A model generated the notes under the pieces. It searched no databases and had not been told where the DNA came from. It saw nothing but the letters and a program-made list of their open reading frames with translations. A stretch of 24,338 nt of DNA from the NCBI GenBank assembly GCA_035645115.1, contig DASQNF010000092.1, positions 1 through 24,338 of the forward strand, read 5' to 3'. Below are positions 14,319 to 23,422 of the stretch, in pieces. Made by a program: the position numbers and the translations under genes. Source of the stretch: JACVRW01 sp035645115 (GTDB lineage Bacteria; Actinomycetota; Thermoleophilia; Solirubrobacterales; Thermoleophilaceae). Position 1 is the stretch's first letter. The number at the start of each line of letters is the position of its first letter.

Positions 14319-17300
14319 TCACCTCCCCCTCCGCCCGAAGCTGTGCCCGGCCGGCGCCACCGCGCGGAGGTCGGCCTCCTCGAGGGCGGGCTCCGCCTCC
14401 GCTCCCAGCACGCGGTCGCCCGCCTCGCTGCTCCAGATCCGGCGGGGCTCGATGTGCGTGACCTTCGCACGCGGCAGGTCCGGGCGCTCGAGGCGCTCGA
14501 TCCGGTCGACCAGCACGTTCGTAGTCCCCTCGCGGCGCTCCAAGCGGCCGGCGGCCAGCACCAGCGGCTCGGCGCGCACCGCCAGCCGGTAGCGCTCGTG
14601 CACCGGCGGCGGCACGATCAGGTTGATCGTGCCGAGCTCGTCCTCGAGCAGCATGAACGTGACCCCCTTGGCCGTGGCGGGGCGCTGGCGCGCCACCACG
14701 AGGCCGGCCACCCGGACCCGCCGGCCGTTCGGGTGGCGCTCGAGCTGCGCGCTCGTACGCAGGTCGGCCGGCAACCCCGGCCGCATCAGCTCGAGCGGGT
14801 GCTCGCGCAGCGTGACGCCTGTCGAGCCGTAGTCGGCGAGCATCCGCTCCCACGCGCTGAGCGCGCGCAGCTCCGGGCCCTCGTGCGGCTCGAGCGGCAG
14901 CGCGAGCTGAGTGCCCTCTCCTACCGGCGTGCCCGGGACCGCGACCCCCAGCGTCCACAGCGCCCGCCGTCGCCTGTCCTGCTCCGCGCCGTCCACGAGC
15001 GCATCGCACGCGCCCGCCCAGGCAAGCCGCCCCAGCGTCTCCGCGGAAGCACCCGAGCGCCCGGCGAGGTCGCCGAGCGAGCGCCACCGGCCGCCCCGCT
15101 CGCGCTCGGCGACGAGCGCCCGCACCTCCTGCTCGCGCACCCCGTTCACGTAGCCGAGGCCGATCCTTACGGCGCTCGGGTGAGCGCCGTCCGGTTCCAC
15201 TCGGCACTCCGACCAGCTTCGAACGACGCACGGCGGCAGCACCTCCACCCCCACCCGCTGGGCCTCGTGCACGAGCGTGTCCGGCGGGTAGAACCCCATC
15301 GGCTGCTCGTTCAGGAGCGCGCACAGGAACTCCGGGTGGTAATGCACACGCAGCCAGGTGGACTGGTAGGCGAGCAGCCCGAACGCCGCCGAGTGCGCCT
15401 TCGGGAACCCGAAGCCCGAGAAGCCCACGATCTGGCTCCAGATCTGCTCGGCCACCGAGCGCGTTGCCCCGCGCTCCATGCCCCCCGCCACGAACTTCTC
15501 CTCGTAGGCGCGGATCGCCGCCTCCGAGCGCTTGCGGCTCATCGCCCGCCGCAACCCCTCGGCCTCGCCCGCGCTGAAGCCGGCGAACGCCATCGCCACC
15601 TCGAGCACCTGGTCCTGGAAGACGATCGTCCCGAGCGTGTCGCGCAGGACCGGCTCGAGCGAGGGGTGCGGGTACCACGACGACAGCTTGCTCGCGCCGG
15701 CGGGCCCAATCGGCGCCTGGCCGTTGATCGACCCTTCGATCGCGCGCAGCGCCTTTCGACGCTCGATGTAGGGGTGCACCGCTCCGCCGATGATCGGCCC
15801 CGGCCGCACCAGGGCCACCTGCACGGTCAGGTCGTCGAGCGTCTCGGGGCGCGTTCGCTTCAGCATCTGCATCTGCGCGCGCGACTCGATCTGGAACACC
15901 CCGGTCGTCTCCGCCTCCTGGATGCGCGCGTAGACCTCCTTGTCGTCGTACGGGATGCGCGAGAGGTCGAGCCGCTCGCCGCGCACGCGCGCTATCTCGT
16001 CGATGCAGCGCTCGACGGCCGAGAGCATCCCGAGGCCGAGCAGGTCGATCTTGAGGAAGCCGGCGTCGCCGCACGAGTCCTTGTCCCACTGCACCATCTG
16101 GCGCCCCTCCATCGACGCCGGTTGCACGGGACAGAGATCGATCAGCGGCTGCGTCGCGATCACCATGCCGCCCGGATGCTGGGACTGATGGCGCGGCAGC
16201 CCGGCGGCGTCGCGCGCGAGCTTCACGAGCGCCCGCCAGCGGGGGGAGCCGCCCCGCGGCACGTCCCCCTCGATGTCGTTGCGCTCCTTCCACGGGTCGA
16301 CCGCCCGCGCCAGCCGCTCGATCTCGCCCGGCGGCAGGCCGAGCGCCTTGGCGAAGTCCCGCACCGCCGAGCGCACCCGGAACGTGGCGAAGGCGGCGAC
16401 GAGCGCGCAGCGGTCGCGCCCGTAGCGGTCGTGGACGCGCGGGATCAGCACGTCGCGGATGTCCCGCGGGAAGTCGAGGTCGATGTCCGGCAGCGCGCTC
16501 AGCTCATCGTTCAGGAAGCGGCCGAGCAGCAGCTCGTTCTCGATCGGGTCGACGTGCGAGAGGCCGGTTAGGTAGCAGACGATCGACGAGACGCTCGACC
16601 CCCTCCCCCGCCCCGGCGGGAGCAGCCGCCGTGCCGACTCGGGCCCGCGCACCTCCACCGCCACCTCGCGCGCGAGCTCGAGCAGGTCGCGGTGCAGCAT
16701 GAAGAAGCCGGACAGCCCGAGGTGGCGGATCACGCGCAGCTCCTCGTCGAGGCGCGAAAGCGCCTCGGCGCGCGCGCGCCGGCCCGCGTAGCGCCCTTCG
16801 AACAGCGAACGGCAGAGCTCGGCGAGCTTCGAGTCCGCGTCCGGATCCTCCGAGCCCGGATAGCGGTACCCGAGGTCCGCGGTGAGGTCGAAGGCGAGCC
16901 GCTCGGCCAATCTCCCGCTCTCCTCCACGGCGCCGGGGTGCTCGCGGAAGCGCTCTGCCATCCGCTCGGGCGGGGCGAGCACGTGAGAGGAGTTGCCGCG
17001 CCGGCCGGGCTCGGTCTCGTCGAGGGTCCTGCGGAAGCGCACCGCGACCATCGCGTCCTGCAGGGGAATTCGCTCGCGCGCGTGCGCGTGGACGTTGCCG
17101 GTGGCCACGCAGGGCACGCCGAGCCGCTCGGCGAGCTCCGCGAGCAGCTTGTTGCGACGCCGGTCGTGGCGCCAGTAGGGCCGCTGGAGCTCGATCCGGA
17201 AGCGCGCCGGACCGAAGGCGCGCAATAGCCTGCGCGCCACCGCCGCAGCGCCCGGATGGTCGCCCGCCTCGATCCGCGCGGCCACCGCGCCGTCCCGCGC

Positions 17301-17753
17301 GCAGCCCGACAGGCAGACCAGCCCCGCTGCGCAGCGCTCCACGTCCTCGAGCGACACGCTCGGCTCCTCGTCGAGCGCGTCCTGGCCGGGGCGCCGGCCG
17401 TCGGTTACGAGCGCCACGGGCTCGGACCAGCCCTCCCGCGCCCAGCGCCGCGTGTGCCAGTGGGAGGCGGTGATCAGGCGGCAGAGGTTGGTGTAGCCCT
17501 CGCGCGTCTCGCAGAGCAGGGTGAGGTGCGAGCCGTCGTCGAGCGTGAGCTCCGCGCCCGTGATCGGCCGCACCCCCAGCGCCCGCAGCGCCCGCGCCGT
17601 CTCCATGGCGCCGTGCAGCCCGTCGTGATCGGTCAGCGCTAGGGCCGAGTGACCCTGCTCGGCAGCCGTGCCCGCGAGCTCGACCGGATGCGAGGCCCCG
17701 TCGAGGAACGAGTAGGCGGAGTGGCAGTGGAGCTCGACGTAGGGCACGAACAC
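14319..17753 (-). CDS. dnaE2: Error-prone DNA polymerase III alpha subunit (DnaE2/ImuC)
   Basis: A 1144-residue C-family polymerase that carries out mutagenic translesion synthesis with ImuB. The PHP domain is N-terminal (ELHCHSAYSFLDGAS; LALTDHDGLHGA). The palm carries GRGRGSSVSSIVCYLTGL and the catalytic PDIDLDFP. The thumb and fingers contain HQSQHPGGMVIATQPL, FLKIDLLGLGMLSA and GTIVFQDQVLEVAMAF. An OB fold (RVRVAGLVVARQRPATAKGV) and the DnaE2-type ending AVAPAGHSFGRRGR close the protein. It is slightly longer than mycobacterial DnaE2 (about 1,100). The start is GTG 17753, with a possible alternative GTG two codons later. A perfect SOS box covers the start codon, so LexA control is very likely. 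Confidence 0.95.
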   Translation of the reverse strand: MFVPYVELHCHSAYSFLDGASHPVELAGTAAEQGHSALALTDHDGLHGAMETARALRALGVRPITGAELTLDDGSHLTLLCETREGYTNLCRLITASHWHTRRWAREGWSEPVALVTDGRRPGQDALDEEPSVSLEDVERCAAGLVCLSGCARDGAVAARIEAGDHPGAAAVARRLLRAFGPARFRIELQRPYWRHDRRRNKLLAELAERLGVPCVATGNVHAHARERIPLQDAMVAVRFRRTLDETEPGRRGNSSHVLAPPERMAERFREHPGAVEESGRLAERLAFDLTADLGYRYPGSEDPDADSKLAELCRSLFEGRYAGRRARAEALSRLDEELRVIRHLGLSGFFMLHRDLLELAREVAVEVRGPESARRLLPPGRGRGSSVSSIVCYLTGLSHVDPIENELLLGRFLNDELSALPDIDLDFPRDIRDVLIPRVHDRYGRDRCALVAAFATFRVRSAVRDFAKALGLPPGEIERLARAVDPWKERNDIEGDVPRGGSPRWRALVKLARDAAGLPRHQSQHPGGMVIATQPLIDLCPVQPASMEGRQMVQWDKDSCGDAGFLKIDLLGLGMLSAVERCIDEIARVRGERLDLSRIPYDDKEVYARIQEAETTGVFQIESRAQMQMLKRTRPETLDDLTVQVALVRPGPIIGGAVHPYIERRKALRAIEGSINGQAPIGPAGASKLSSWYPHPSLEPVLRDTLGTIVFQDQVLEVAMAFAGFSAGEAEGLRRAMSRKRSEAAIRAYEEKFVAGGMERGATRSVAEQIWSQIVGFSGFGFPKAHSAAFGLLAYQSTWLRVHYHPEFLCALLNEQPMGFYPPDTLVHEAQRVGVEVLPPCVVRSWSECRVEPDGAHPSAVRIGLGYVNGVREQEVRALVAERERGGRWRSLGDLAGRSGASAETLGRLAWAGACDALVDGAEQDRRRRALWTLGVAVPGTPVGEGTQLALPLEPHEGPELRALSAWERMLADYGSTGVTLREHPLELMRPGLPADLRTSAQLERHPNGRRVRVAGLVVARQRPATAKGVTFMLLEDELGTINLIVPPPVHERYRLAVRAEPLVLAAGRLERREGTTNVLVDRIERLERPDLPRAKVTHIEPRRIWSSEAGDRVLGAEAEPALEEADLRAVAPAGHSFGRRGR

Positions 17754-17760
17754 ATGTTCG
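17747..17760. promoter_or_regulatory. LexA SOS box on the dnaE2 start
   Basis: CGAACACATGTTCG matches the Gram-positive/actinobacterial LexA consensus CGAAC-N4-GTTCG at every fixed position. It covers the dnaE2 GTG (17753-17751). CATATG (17766-17761), seven nt before the GTG, could be the -10 of a leaderless mRNA, which would put LexA directly on the transcription start. Confidence 0.92.
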
Positions 17761-17789
17761 CATATGGGGAGGACGACGCATCGCCGTCG

Positions 17790-17834
17790 CGAGATCCGGA
17801 TCGACCCCGCATATCGGGGTCGATGTGGATCTCG
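17790..17834. terminator. 45-bp near-perfect hairpin upstream of dnaE2
   Basis: CGAGATCC (17790-17797) pairs with GGATCTCG (17827-17834). ATCGACCCCG (17800-17809) pairs with CGGGGTCGAT (17815-17824). There is only a 2x2 internal mismatch, and the loop is five nt. There is no T-run on either side, so it would be a tail-less terminator for the upstream cyclase gene, or an insulator or operator for dnaE2. Nothing else was recognised in the 152-bp gap besides the SOS box. Confidence 0.55.
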
Positions 17835-17905
17835 TGACCGGGCGCCCGCACCAACTTGCCGGCGGGGCTAGGTGAGCGGTCGGGGGCGCACCGCCGGCCG
17901 CGAGC

Positions 17906-19492
17906 TCAGGCCACCGACTCGCGCCTGCGACGACGCTTGGTCCCGTACAGCGCCTGATCGGCGCGAGCCACCAGCCGGTCCGGATCCTCTCCGGGCTCGT
18001 GGACCGCTATCCCGAGGCTCGCGTCGATCGAGTCGAACGGCGCGCGGGCCGCGCGCGAGATGGCGTACTCCAGGCGACGCGCCACCCGCTCGGCGTCGAG
18101 GCGGCTGGCTCCCCCCAGCACGACCGCGAACTCATCGCCGCCGATGCGGAAGGCGTCGTCGGAGCGGCGCAGGCCGGTGCGCAGGGCATCGGCGAGCAGC
18201 CGCAGGGCGAGGTCGCCGGCCTCGTGGCCGTACGTGTCGTTCAGCGCCTTGAGGTTGTCCATGTCGCAGAGGATCAGCGCGAACGTGCCGTCCGGGTGGG
18301 CTGCCTCGCCCGCCAGCCGCGCGAGGAACGCGCGCCGGTTCGGGAGCCCCGTCAACGCGTCGTGGCGGGCCTCGTGGCGCAGCTCCGCCGCCTGGTCGGC
18401 GGACTGGAGCGCCGCCACCGCCTGGTTGGCGAACAGCCGCAGCGCCTGCAGCCGCGCACGGTTGGGCAGCAGCCGGTCGCGCGGGTCGTCGACCCAGATC
18501 AGCCCCAGCCGCCGGCCGTCCTGCTCCTCGAGTGGGACGAGCAGCCAGTGGCGCGCCCAGGCGTGGGGGCCGCGGCCGTTCATCTCGGAACGGAAGTTGA
18601 TGCTGTGCGCGCCGATCCGCTGCTCGGCGACGTGGGCGGGCAGCAGGTAGCAGCCGGCCACCTCGAACTCCTCGGTGAACAGCGGCGCGAGCGCCTCCAG
18701 CGTCATGCCGTGGTTCACGGCCTCGGCGTCGAGCTCCCAGCCGCTCGTCGCCACCGGCGTAAGTGGAGCGCCCGCGGCCGGCGCGCGCTCGATCGCCACC
18801 TTGTCGAAGCGAAGCGCGTCGTGGATGCCGTCGCAGACAGCCTGCAGCACCTCCTCCGTTTCGTCGGCCTCCGCCAGCCGCCCCGACACCTCGAGCACGC
18901 CCTCGAGCATGTTCTGGTGCTGGACGTCGTTGGCCGTGGCCTGCGCGATCCGCAGGGCGAGCGCGGCGTGACCGGCCACCGCCACGAGCGCGTCGAGCTC
19001 CTCGTCCCCGGGGCGGCGACCCGTCTCGGGCTCGTCGACCGACACCATGCCGATCAGCCCTCCCCTCGCGTCGCGCAACGGGACGAACAGGGCGTCCTCG
19101 GCCTTCCAGGCGTCGGGGTCGTCGGTCGGCGCGAGCTTCGGCACGAAGGTCTCGACCCCGAACTCCTCCCAGTCGAATTCCTCGGCGGCCACGAAGTAGG
19201 CGCCGCGGCGCTCGAAGCGCTCCGCCAGCAGCGGATACCAGGTGTCGGCCGGTGAAGTGCGCCCGACGAGATGCCGGCTCGCGTCCTCCGAGCCGACCGC
19301 CGCCGCGGTCAGCATGTCGTCGAATGCCGGCCGGTAGACGTTCACCACCACGGCGCCGTAGCCGAGCAGCTCGGCGATCGTGCGGCAGACCTCCTCGAGC
19401 ACGGCCTGGAGGTCGCTCTCGTCGCGAACACCGGCCGTGCGCTCGAACATCGCGCCCAGCCGAGCGAGGATCGCGAGCTCTGAGGCGGGCAT
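17906..19492 (-). CDS. Diguanylate cyclase, GAF-GAF-GGDEF
   Basis: A 528-residue soluble protein that should make cyclic di-GMP from two GTP. Two GAF-like sensor domains occupy about residues 15-190 and 205-365; their ligands are unknown. The cyclase domain (about 370-520) has RHDALTGLPNRRAFL, metal-binding DMDNLKALND, and an intact GGDEF near residue 449. It also has an RRSD inhibitory site five residues before GGDEF, the spacing seen in PleD, which indicates product inhibition. The C-terminal ADQALYGTKRRRRRE is typical. ATG 19492 lies three nt after the stop of the GGDEF-EAL gene, so the two form one operon. Confidence 0.93.
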   Translation of the reverse strand: MPASELAILARLGAMFERTAGVRDESDLQAVLEEVCRTIAELLGYGAVVVNVYRPAFDDMLTAAAVGSEDASRHLVGRTSPADTWYPLLAERFERRGAYFVAAEEFDWEEFGVETFVPKLAPTDDPDAWKAEDALFVPLRDARGGLIGMVSVDEPETGRRPGDEELDALVAVAGHAALALRIAQATANDVQHQNMLEGVLEVSGRLAEADETEEVLQAVCDGIHDALRFDKVAIERAPAAGAPLTPVATSGWELDAEAVNHGMTLEALAPLFTEEFEVAGCYLLPAHVAEQRIGAHSINFRSEMNGRGPHAWARHWLLVPLEEQDGRRLGLIWVDDPRDRLLPNRARLQALRLFANQAVAALQSADQAAELRHEARHDALTGLPNRRAFLARLAGEAAHPDGTFALILCDMDNLKALNDTYGHEAGDLALRLLADALRTGLRRSDDAFRIGGDEFAVVLGGASRLDAERVARRLEYAISRAARAPFDSIDASLGIAVHEPGEDPDRLVARADQALYGTKRRRRRESVA

Positions 19493-19495
19493 CGG

Positions 19496-21556
19496 CTATG
19501 CCCTCCGCTTCGACCCGATGGGCACGATCTTCGCGTGCTCGCTGCGCAGCTCGCGGCAGAGCCGGGCGGCCTCCGCGTTCACCCGCGGCCAGGGAGGGCC
19601 GGGACGAGCGAGCGCCCAGCCCTGGCCGGTGCTCACGCCGAGATGGACCAGCACGCGCAGCTCGTCGAGCGTCTCCACCCCCTCGGCGCAGATCGACGCG
19701 CCGGTGGAGCGCGCGAAGTGGACGAGCGAGCCGATCAGGGCGATCTTCGCGGGGTCTGTGTGAACGTCGGCAACCAGCGCGCGATCGAGCTTGATGATGT
19801 CCGCGCGCATTCGCATCACCTGCTGCAGCCCGGCGTAGCCCTCGCCGGCGTCGTCCACCGCGATCCGCGCGCCTCGGGCCCGCAGCGGGTCGAGGCGACG
19901 ATGGAGAGCCTCGATGTCGAGCACGCGCTCCTCCTCGGTGATCTCGATCACCACATTGTCGAGGTTCGCGGGGAGCTGCTCGCGCACCTCGGGCGACGCC
20001 AGCGCCGTCGGGCTCATGTTGACCGACAAAAAGGACCCGGCGGGACGTTCCGGCGACTCGAGGGCCCGCCTGACCGCCTCGGCCTCGAGGGCCGCGCCCA
20101 ACCCGAAGCGGTGCGCCTGGGAGAACCACCAAGTGGGCGGCAGGCCGGGCTTGCCCTCGAAGCGCGCCAGCGCCTCGAAGCCCACCGGCTCGCCGCTTGC
20201 GAGCGCCACGATCGGCTGGAACACCGGACGAACGGCGTCGGGGCGGGCGATCAACTCGGCGAAGTCCCCGCGCTGCTCGTCGGTGACCACGAAGACGTGC
20301 TCGGGGTCGTAGCCGCGCGAGCATCCGCGCCCGCTCTCCTTCGCCCAGATGAGCGCGCCGTTGGCCAGCTGGAGCAGGGGCCCGGGGGTGCGCGCGTCCT
20401 GCGGGAAGCATGCGATCCCGGCCGAGCAGCGCAGCGAGTTGCGCACGCTGCCCGCGGACTCGACAGCAGCGCGGGCCGCCTCGGCGAGCGCGAAAGCGCG
20501 GGCGCTGTCGGCGTCCCGCAGAACGATCCCGAACTCATCCCCGCCGATCCGGGCCACGAGGCCGAGCTCGCGCAGAGCGGATCTGAGGCTCGAGGCGGCG
20601 GCCACGAGCAGCTCGTCGCCGAAGGGATGGCCGCGCGACTCGTTCACCCGCTTGAAGTCGTCCACGTCGAGGATCACGACGGCGAGCGGACGCCCGCTCT
20701 CCCGCGCGCGCTCGAGCTCCGTCCCGAGCTCCTCCTGGAAGCGCAGGTGGTTGGCCAGCCCCGTCAGCGGGTCGCGGTGGGCGAGCTCCTCCAAGCGACG
20801 GTTGTTCTCCTGGAGCTCAGCCGCCATGGCGTCGAAGTCGCGCGCAAGATCGCCCAGCTCGTCGCGGCGGCGCCAGGCGAGGCGGGTGTCGAGGTCGCCG
20901 GCGCCCACCGCGCGGGTGGCGAGCCGCAGGCGGTCGAGCGGGTGGAAGATGCCGCGCCGCAGCAGGACTGCGGCGAAGACGCAGAAGCCGGCGAGAAGCA
21001 GGGCGAGCACGACCAGCACGTTCGTGTTGCGGTCGTCGAGCGCCTCGGCGGCCGGGCGCAGGTCGTAGCCGGCTGCCAGCGCCGCCGGCGTCCGGCCCTC
21101 CTCGGCGATCGGCGTGACGAGCAGCTCGTCGTGGCGCGCGCCGGCGCGTGTCTCGCCGGCCCGGGGCGCTCCCGACCCGAGGGCGGCCGCAGCCAGGCTC
21201 GCCTCCGCGCGACTGCCGGCCGCCGGGCCCACCGCGGCCACCGGCTGCGTGCCGCCCGGAACGTACACGGCCGCCGAGCTCAGCTCCGGGTGGAGGGCCA
21301 GGAGCCGACGCAGCTCGCGGGAGAGCGAAGCCGGACGCTCGAGGGCGCGGGGACCGAGTCGCTGCTCGAACGACGCCGTGGCGGCGGCGAGCAGGGTCTG
21401 AGCCGAGTCGCGATAGGCGCCCTCGAGCTCGTCCGAGGAGCTTCTGCTCGCCACATAGGCGCATGCCGCGGCAGCGAGCACGAGCGCGACGCTCACCTGG
21501 AGACGAAGGCTGCGCAGCGATTGCCGGGAGAAAAAGGAGCGGGCCAAGCGGGACAC
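19496..21556 (-). CDS. Membrane GGDEF-EAL protein with HAMP domain
   Basis: A 686-residue c-di-GMP enzyme. A membrane helix at about residues 18-36 and another at about 180-200 flank a roughly 140-residue extracytoplasmic sensor region. HAMP follows (about 202-255), then GGDEF (about 260-420, motif IGGDEF, metal site DVDDFK) and EAL (about 430-665). The EAL catalytic set looks complete: EAL in GFEALARF, N in SVNMSP, E in EITEEE, DD in VDDAGEGY, K in KLDRAL, E in AEGVET and Q in TGQGWAL. The I-site position reads RELG and is degenerate. The protein could act both ways; phosphodiesterase activity is the safer call. The start is GTG 21556, with GATACT nine nt upstream, again almost leaderless. 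Confidence 0.92.
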   Translation of the reverse strand: MSRLARSFFSRQSLRSLRLQVSVALVLAAAACAYVASRSSSDELEGAYRDSAQTLLAAATASFEQRLGPRALERPASLSRELRRLLALHPELSSAAVYVPGGTQPVAAVGPAAGSRAEASLAAAALGSGAPRAGETRAGARHDELLVTPIAEEGRTPAALAAGYDLRPAAEALDDRNTNVLVVLALLLAGFCVFAAVLLRRGIFHPLDRLRLATRAVGAGDLDTRLAWRRRDELGDLARDFDAMAAELQENNRRLEELAHRDPLTGLANHLRFQEELGTELERARESGRPLAVVILDVDDFKRVNESRGHPFGDELLVAAASSLRSALRELGLVARIGGDEFGIVLRDADSARAFALAEAARAAVESAGSVRNSLRCSAGIACFPQDARTPGPLLQLANGALIWAKESGRGCSRGYDPEHVFVVTDEQRGDFAELIARPDAVRPVFQPIVALASGEPVGFEALARFEGKPGLPPTWWFSQAHRFGLGAALEAEAVRRALESPERPAGSFLSVNMSPTALASPEVREQLPANLDNVVIEITEEERVLDIEALHRRLDPLRARGARIAVDDAGEGYAGLQQVMRMRADIIKLDRALVADVHTDPAKIALIGSLVHFARSTGASICAEGVETLDELRVLVHLGVSTGQGWALARPGPPWPRVNAEAARLCRELRSEHAKIVPIGSKRRA

Positions 21557-21642
21557 CCGGACTAGTATCGGTCACCGCGCTGCCCGTCTGTACTCCGGGT
21601 CGGCCCGACACGCTGGCCGCGGGCGGCCCCGCGGCCGCGCAT

Positions 21643-22965
21643 CTAGCGCAGGTCGCGCACCCTGATGCCGTGTGGATCGGGCGCCCGGCCGCCGATTCCC
21701 TGGACGCCCGCCACCCCTACGAGCCGGCCCTGGCGCCCGCTCCTCAGCACCTGGATCACTCCCACTCCCGGCGTCGAGCCGGACGCCTCGTGGCCCGAGG
21801 CCGGCCGCGGTCCGCGCAGCGAGGCGAACATCCGATGCCCGCTCGGCGAGAGGTCGAACAGGTCGGGTGCGGGGTCGACGCTTGCCATGCCCGCGAGCGA
21901 GAAGCGGTTCACGATCGCGTCTGTCTCGGTGTCCACGACCGTCACGTCGTTCTGCCGGCGGTCACCCCACCAGAGGTAGCGAGCGTGCCTCGTGAGAGCG
22001 ACGGCGTGGGCATCCACCGCCCCATCGCGTGAGTAGACGAGCCGCGCCGCGGGGCTGTTCGGGGTCGCGCTGGGCGTGGCGCCGAACGCGTCAAGATCGA
22101 AGGCGTAGACGCTGTGGCCGTAGGGCTCCGCGGGCGCTCCGGCGCCGCTGTTCACGTACATCTTGCCCGCGGCCTCCATCTCGCCGCAGCCGTTGTCGTC
22201 GACGTGCGCGCTGTCGTACTCGGCAACGATCCGCATCGGGGTGACGTTGTGGTCGATCACGAACATGCCGCCGCCGCGGAGCGTGACGAACGTGAAGGCC
22301 CCGTCGCCCGTGGTGCGCGGGCAGATCGGGGCGTTGTCGGGCCGCAGCCCGGGGCTCTCGCAGGGCGCGCCGCTCGGGGTGGTGCAAGCGGCGAGGTCGA
22401 GCGTGGCGGCGCCCTCGAGCGTGTACTCGTCGCTCGCGTAGTCGGTGGCGATCCGCTGCAGGAGCTTCCCGTTCTGGTTTGCCACGATCAGGTGCCGCTG
22501 GTCCGGCGTCGGCCAGGCGGCATGCGCTTGGGCGCCCGCGTCCACGCAGCCCACGGGCTCCCGCGTGTCGGCGTCGAGGAACGCGATGTGCCCGCTGGCG
22601 ACGTAGGCGATCACGGCGTGGGTGTTGCCGCCCGCGCCGTCCTCGTCGCCACCGTTGAAGACGAGCATGTGCGGGCGCCGGGGCTCGCTGGCCGTGGCCT
22701 CTATGCAGTACGTGCGAGCGGCCTCACCGAGCTCGACCGTCTCGGGCACGGCCCCCGACGGGTCGTCCACGAGCCGCCCGCCGTGGAACACGTGCAGCCG
22801 CCCGGCCGATCCGTTCGCGTCGGCGCCCTGCTGGTCGAGCAGCCAGACCTCGAACGAAGGTGGGCCGCCATCGTCGCCGGGGCCGGCGCCGGCCGCTCCG
22901 ACAGCCGCGGCCGCGCCCGCGCAGACCAGGCAGGCGAGTGCGGCGAGCAGCATCGTGGACTTCAT
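21643..22965 (-). CDS. Secreted beta-propeller (YVTN/WD40-like) protein
   Basis: A 440-residue exported protein of unknown function. The N-terminus is a Sec-type signal (MKSTMLLAALACLVCAGAAA) with no good lipobox. The rest shows repeated blade-like segments with the pattern of YVTN-type propellers: HLIVANQNGKLLQRI, FTFVTLRGGGMFVIDH, SVYAFDLDAFGATP, YLWWGDRRQNDVTVVDTETDAIVNRFSL and LFDLSPSGHRMFASLRGP. Cysteine pairs in the middle suggest disulfides outside the cell. It has the strongest Shine-Dalgarno sequence in the window, AAGGAGG (22980-22974) eight nt before ATG 22965, unlike the near-leaderless neighbours. It lies 86 bp upstream of the GGDEF-EAL gene and may belong to that signalling unit. 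Confidence 0.75.
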   Translation of the reverse strand: MKSTMLLAALACLVCAGAAAAVGAAGAGPGDDGGPPSFEVWLLDQQGADANGSAGRLHVFHGGRLVDDPSGAVPETVELGEAARTYCIEATASEPRRPHMLVFNGGDEDGAGGNTHAVIAYVASGHIAFLDADTREPVGCVDAGAQAHAAWPTPDQRHLIVANQNGKLLQRIATDYASDEYTLEGAATLDLAACTTPSGAPCESPGLRPDNAPICPRTTGDGAFTFVTLRGGGMFVIDHNVTPMRIVAEYDSAHVDDNGCGEMEAAGKMYVNSGAGAPAEPYGHSVYAFDLDAFGATPSATPNSPAARLVYSRDGAVDAHAVALTRHARYLWWGDRRQNDVTVVDTETDAIVNRFSLAGMASVDPAPDLFDLSPSGHRMFASLRGPRPASGHEASGSTPGVGVIQVLRSGRQGRLVGVAGVQGIGGRAPDPHGIRVRDLR

Positions 22966-22973
22966 CTAGGGGT

Positions 22974-22980
22974 CCTCCTT
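22974..22980 (-). promoter_or_regulatory. Strong Shine-Dalgarno AAGGAGG
   Basis: AAGGAGG eight nt before ATG 22965 is a full anti-16S match and settles the start of the propeller gene. The remaining 22981-23155 gap shows no recognised promoter. Confidence 0.85.
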
Positions 22981-23155
22981 GACATGGGCGACGGCGCGGG
23001 CAAGGCCGGGCGGAGCGCGCTGGGGAAGCGCCCCAGGCCGGCGCGCGCCGGTCGGCCGGCGGTCCCGCGGGCTTGGGAACGTATGTGCTATTCGGACGAG
23101 AGCTCACGCTTCCGGCGGCGCCTATCGATTCGATGGAGTTTCGGCGCCCGAAGCG

Positions 23156-23422
23156 CTACGAACGCTGCAGGAACCACCCCCCGCCGACCAGATCGCGGTA
23201 CACCACGACGTTGCGACCGTCGATCAGGACGAGCTCGAAGTAGCGCCGGCGAAGCGGCTTGCCTGTCCACCAACGATCCTCGACCACCCATTCCTCGCGC
23301 AGCGAGTCGACGCTGCGGCCGGCCACCGCGCGCGGCACCCCGTCGTCGCCGGGGGTGACCGTGGTGGGCTTGGGCGCGCCGAGCCGGCGGCCCGCGCCGG
23401 GCGCGGGCGGCGGCGCGCTCAT
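23156..23422 (-). CDS. DUF6504-like small protein beside imuB
   Basis: An 88-residue protein with a Pro/Ala-rich N-terminus followed by a compact domain: SLREEWVVEDRWWTGKPLRRRYFELVLIDGRN, then VVVYRDLVGGGWFLQRS. The Trp pair, the RRxYFEL strand and the DLVGGGWF ending resemble, from memory, the DUF6504 family found beside actinobacterial imuB/dnaE2; the family assignment has not been searched. The function is unknown. The ATG at 23422 overlaps the TGA of a 9-codon mini-ORF. It is separated from imuB by an array of 26-bp repeats. The low-complexity N-terminal 25 residues could mean that the true start is further inside. Confidence 0.7.
   Translation of the reverse strand: MSAPPPAPGAGRRLGAPKPTTVTPGDDGVPRAVAGRSVDSLREEWVVEDRWWTGKPLRRRYFELVLIDGRNVVVYRDLVGGGWFLQRS

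Noticed and set aside
13488..16571. 1027-codon plus-strand open frame opposite DUF72 and dnaE2
   Set aside because: Same reason: the opposite strand carries clear DUF72 and DnaE2 motifs, and this frame is low in aromatic residues and rich in His/Arg/Gln.
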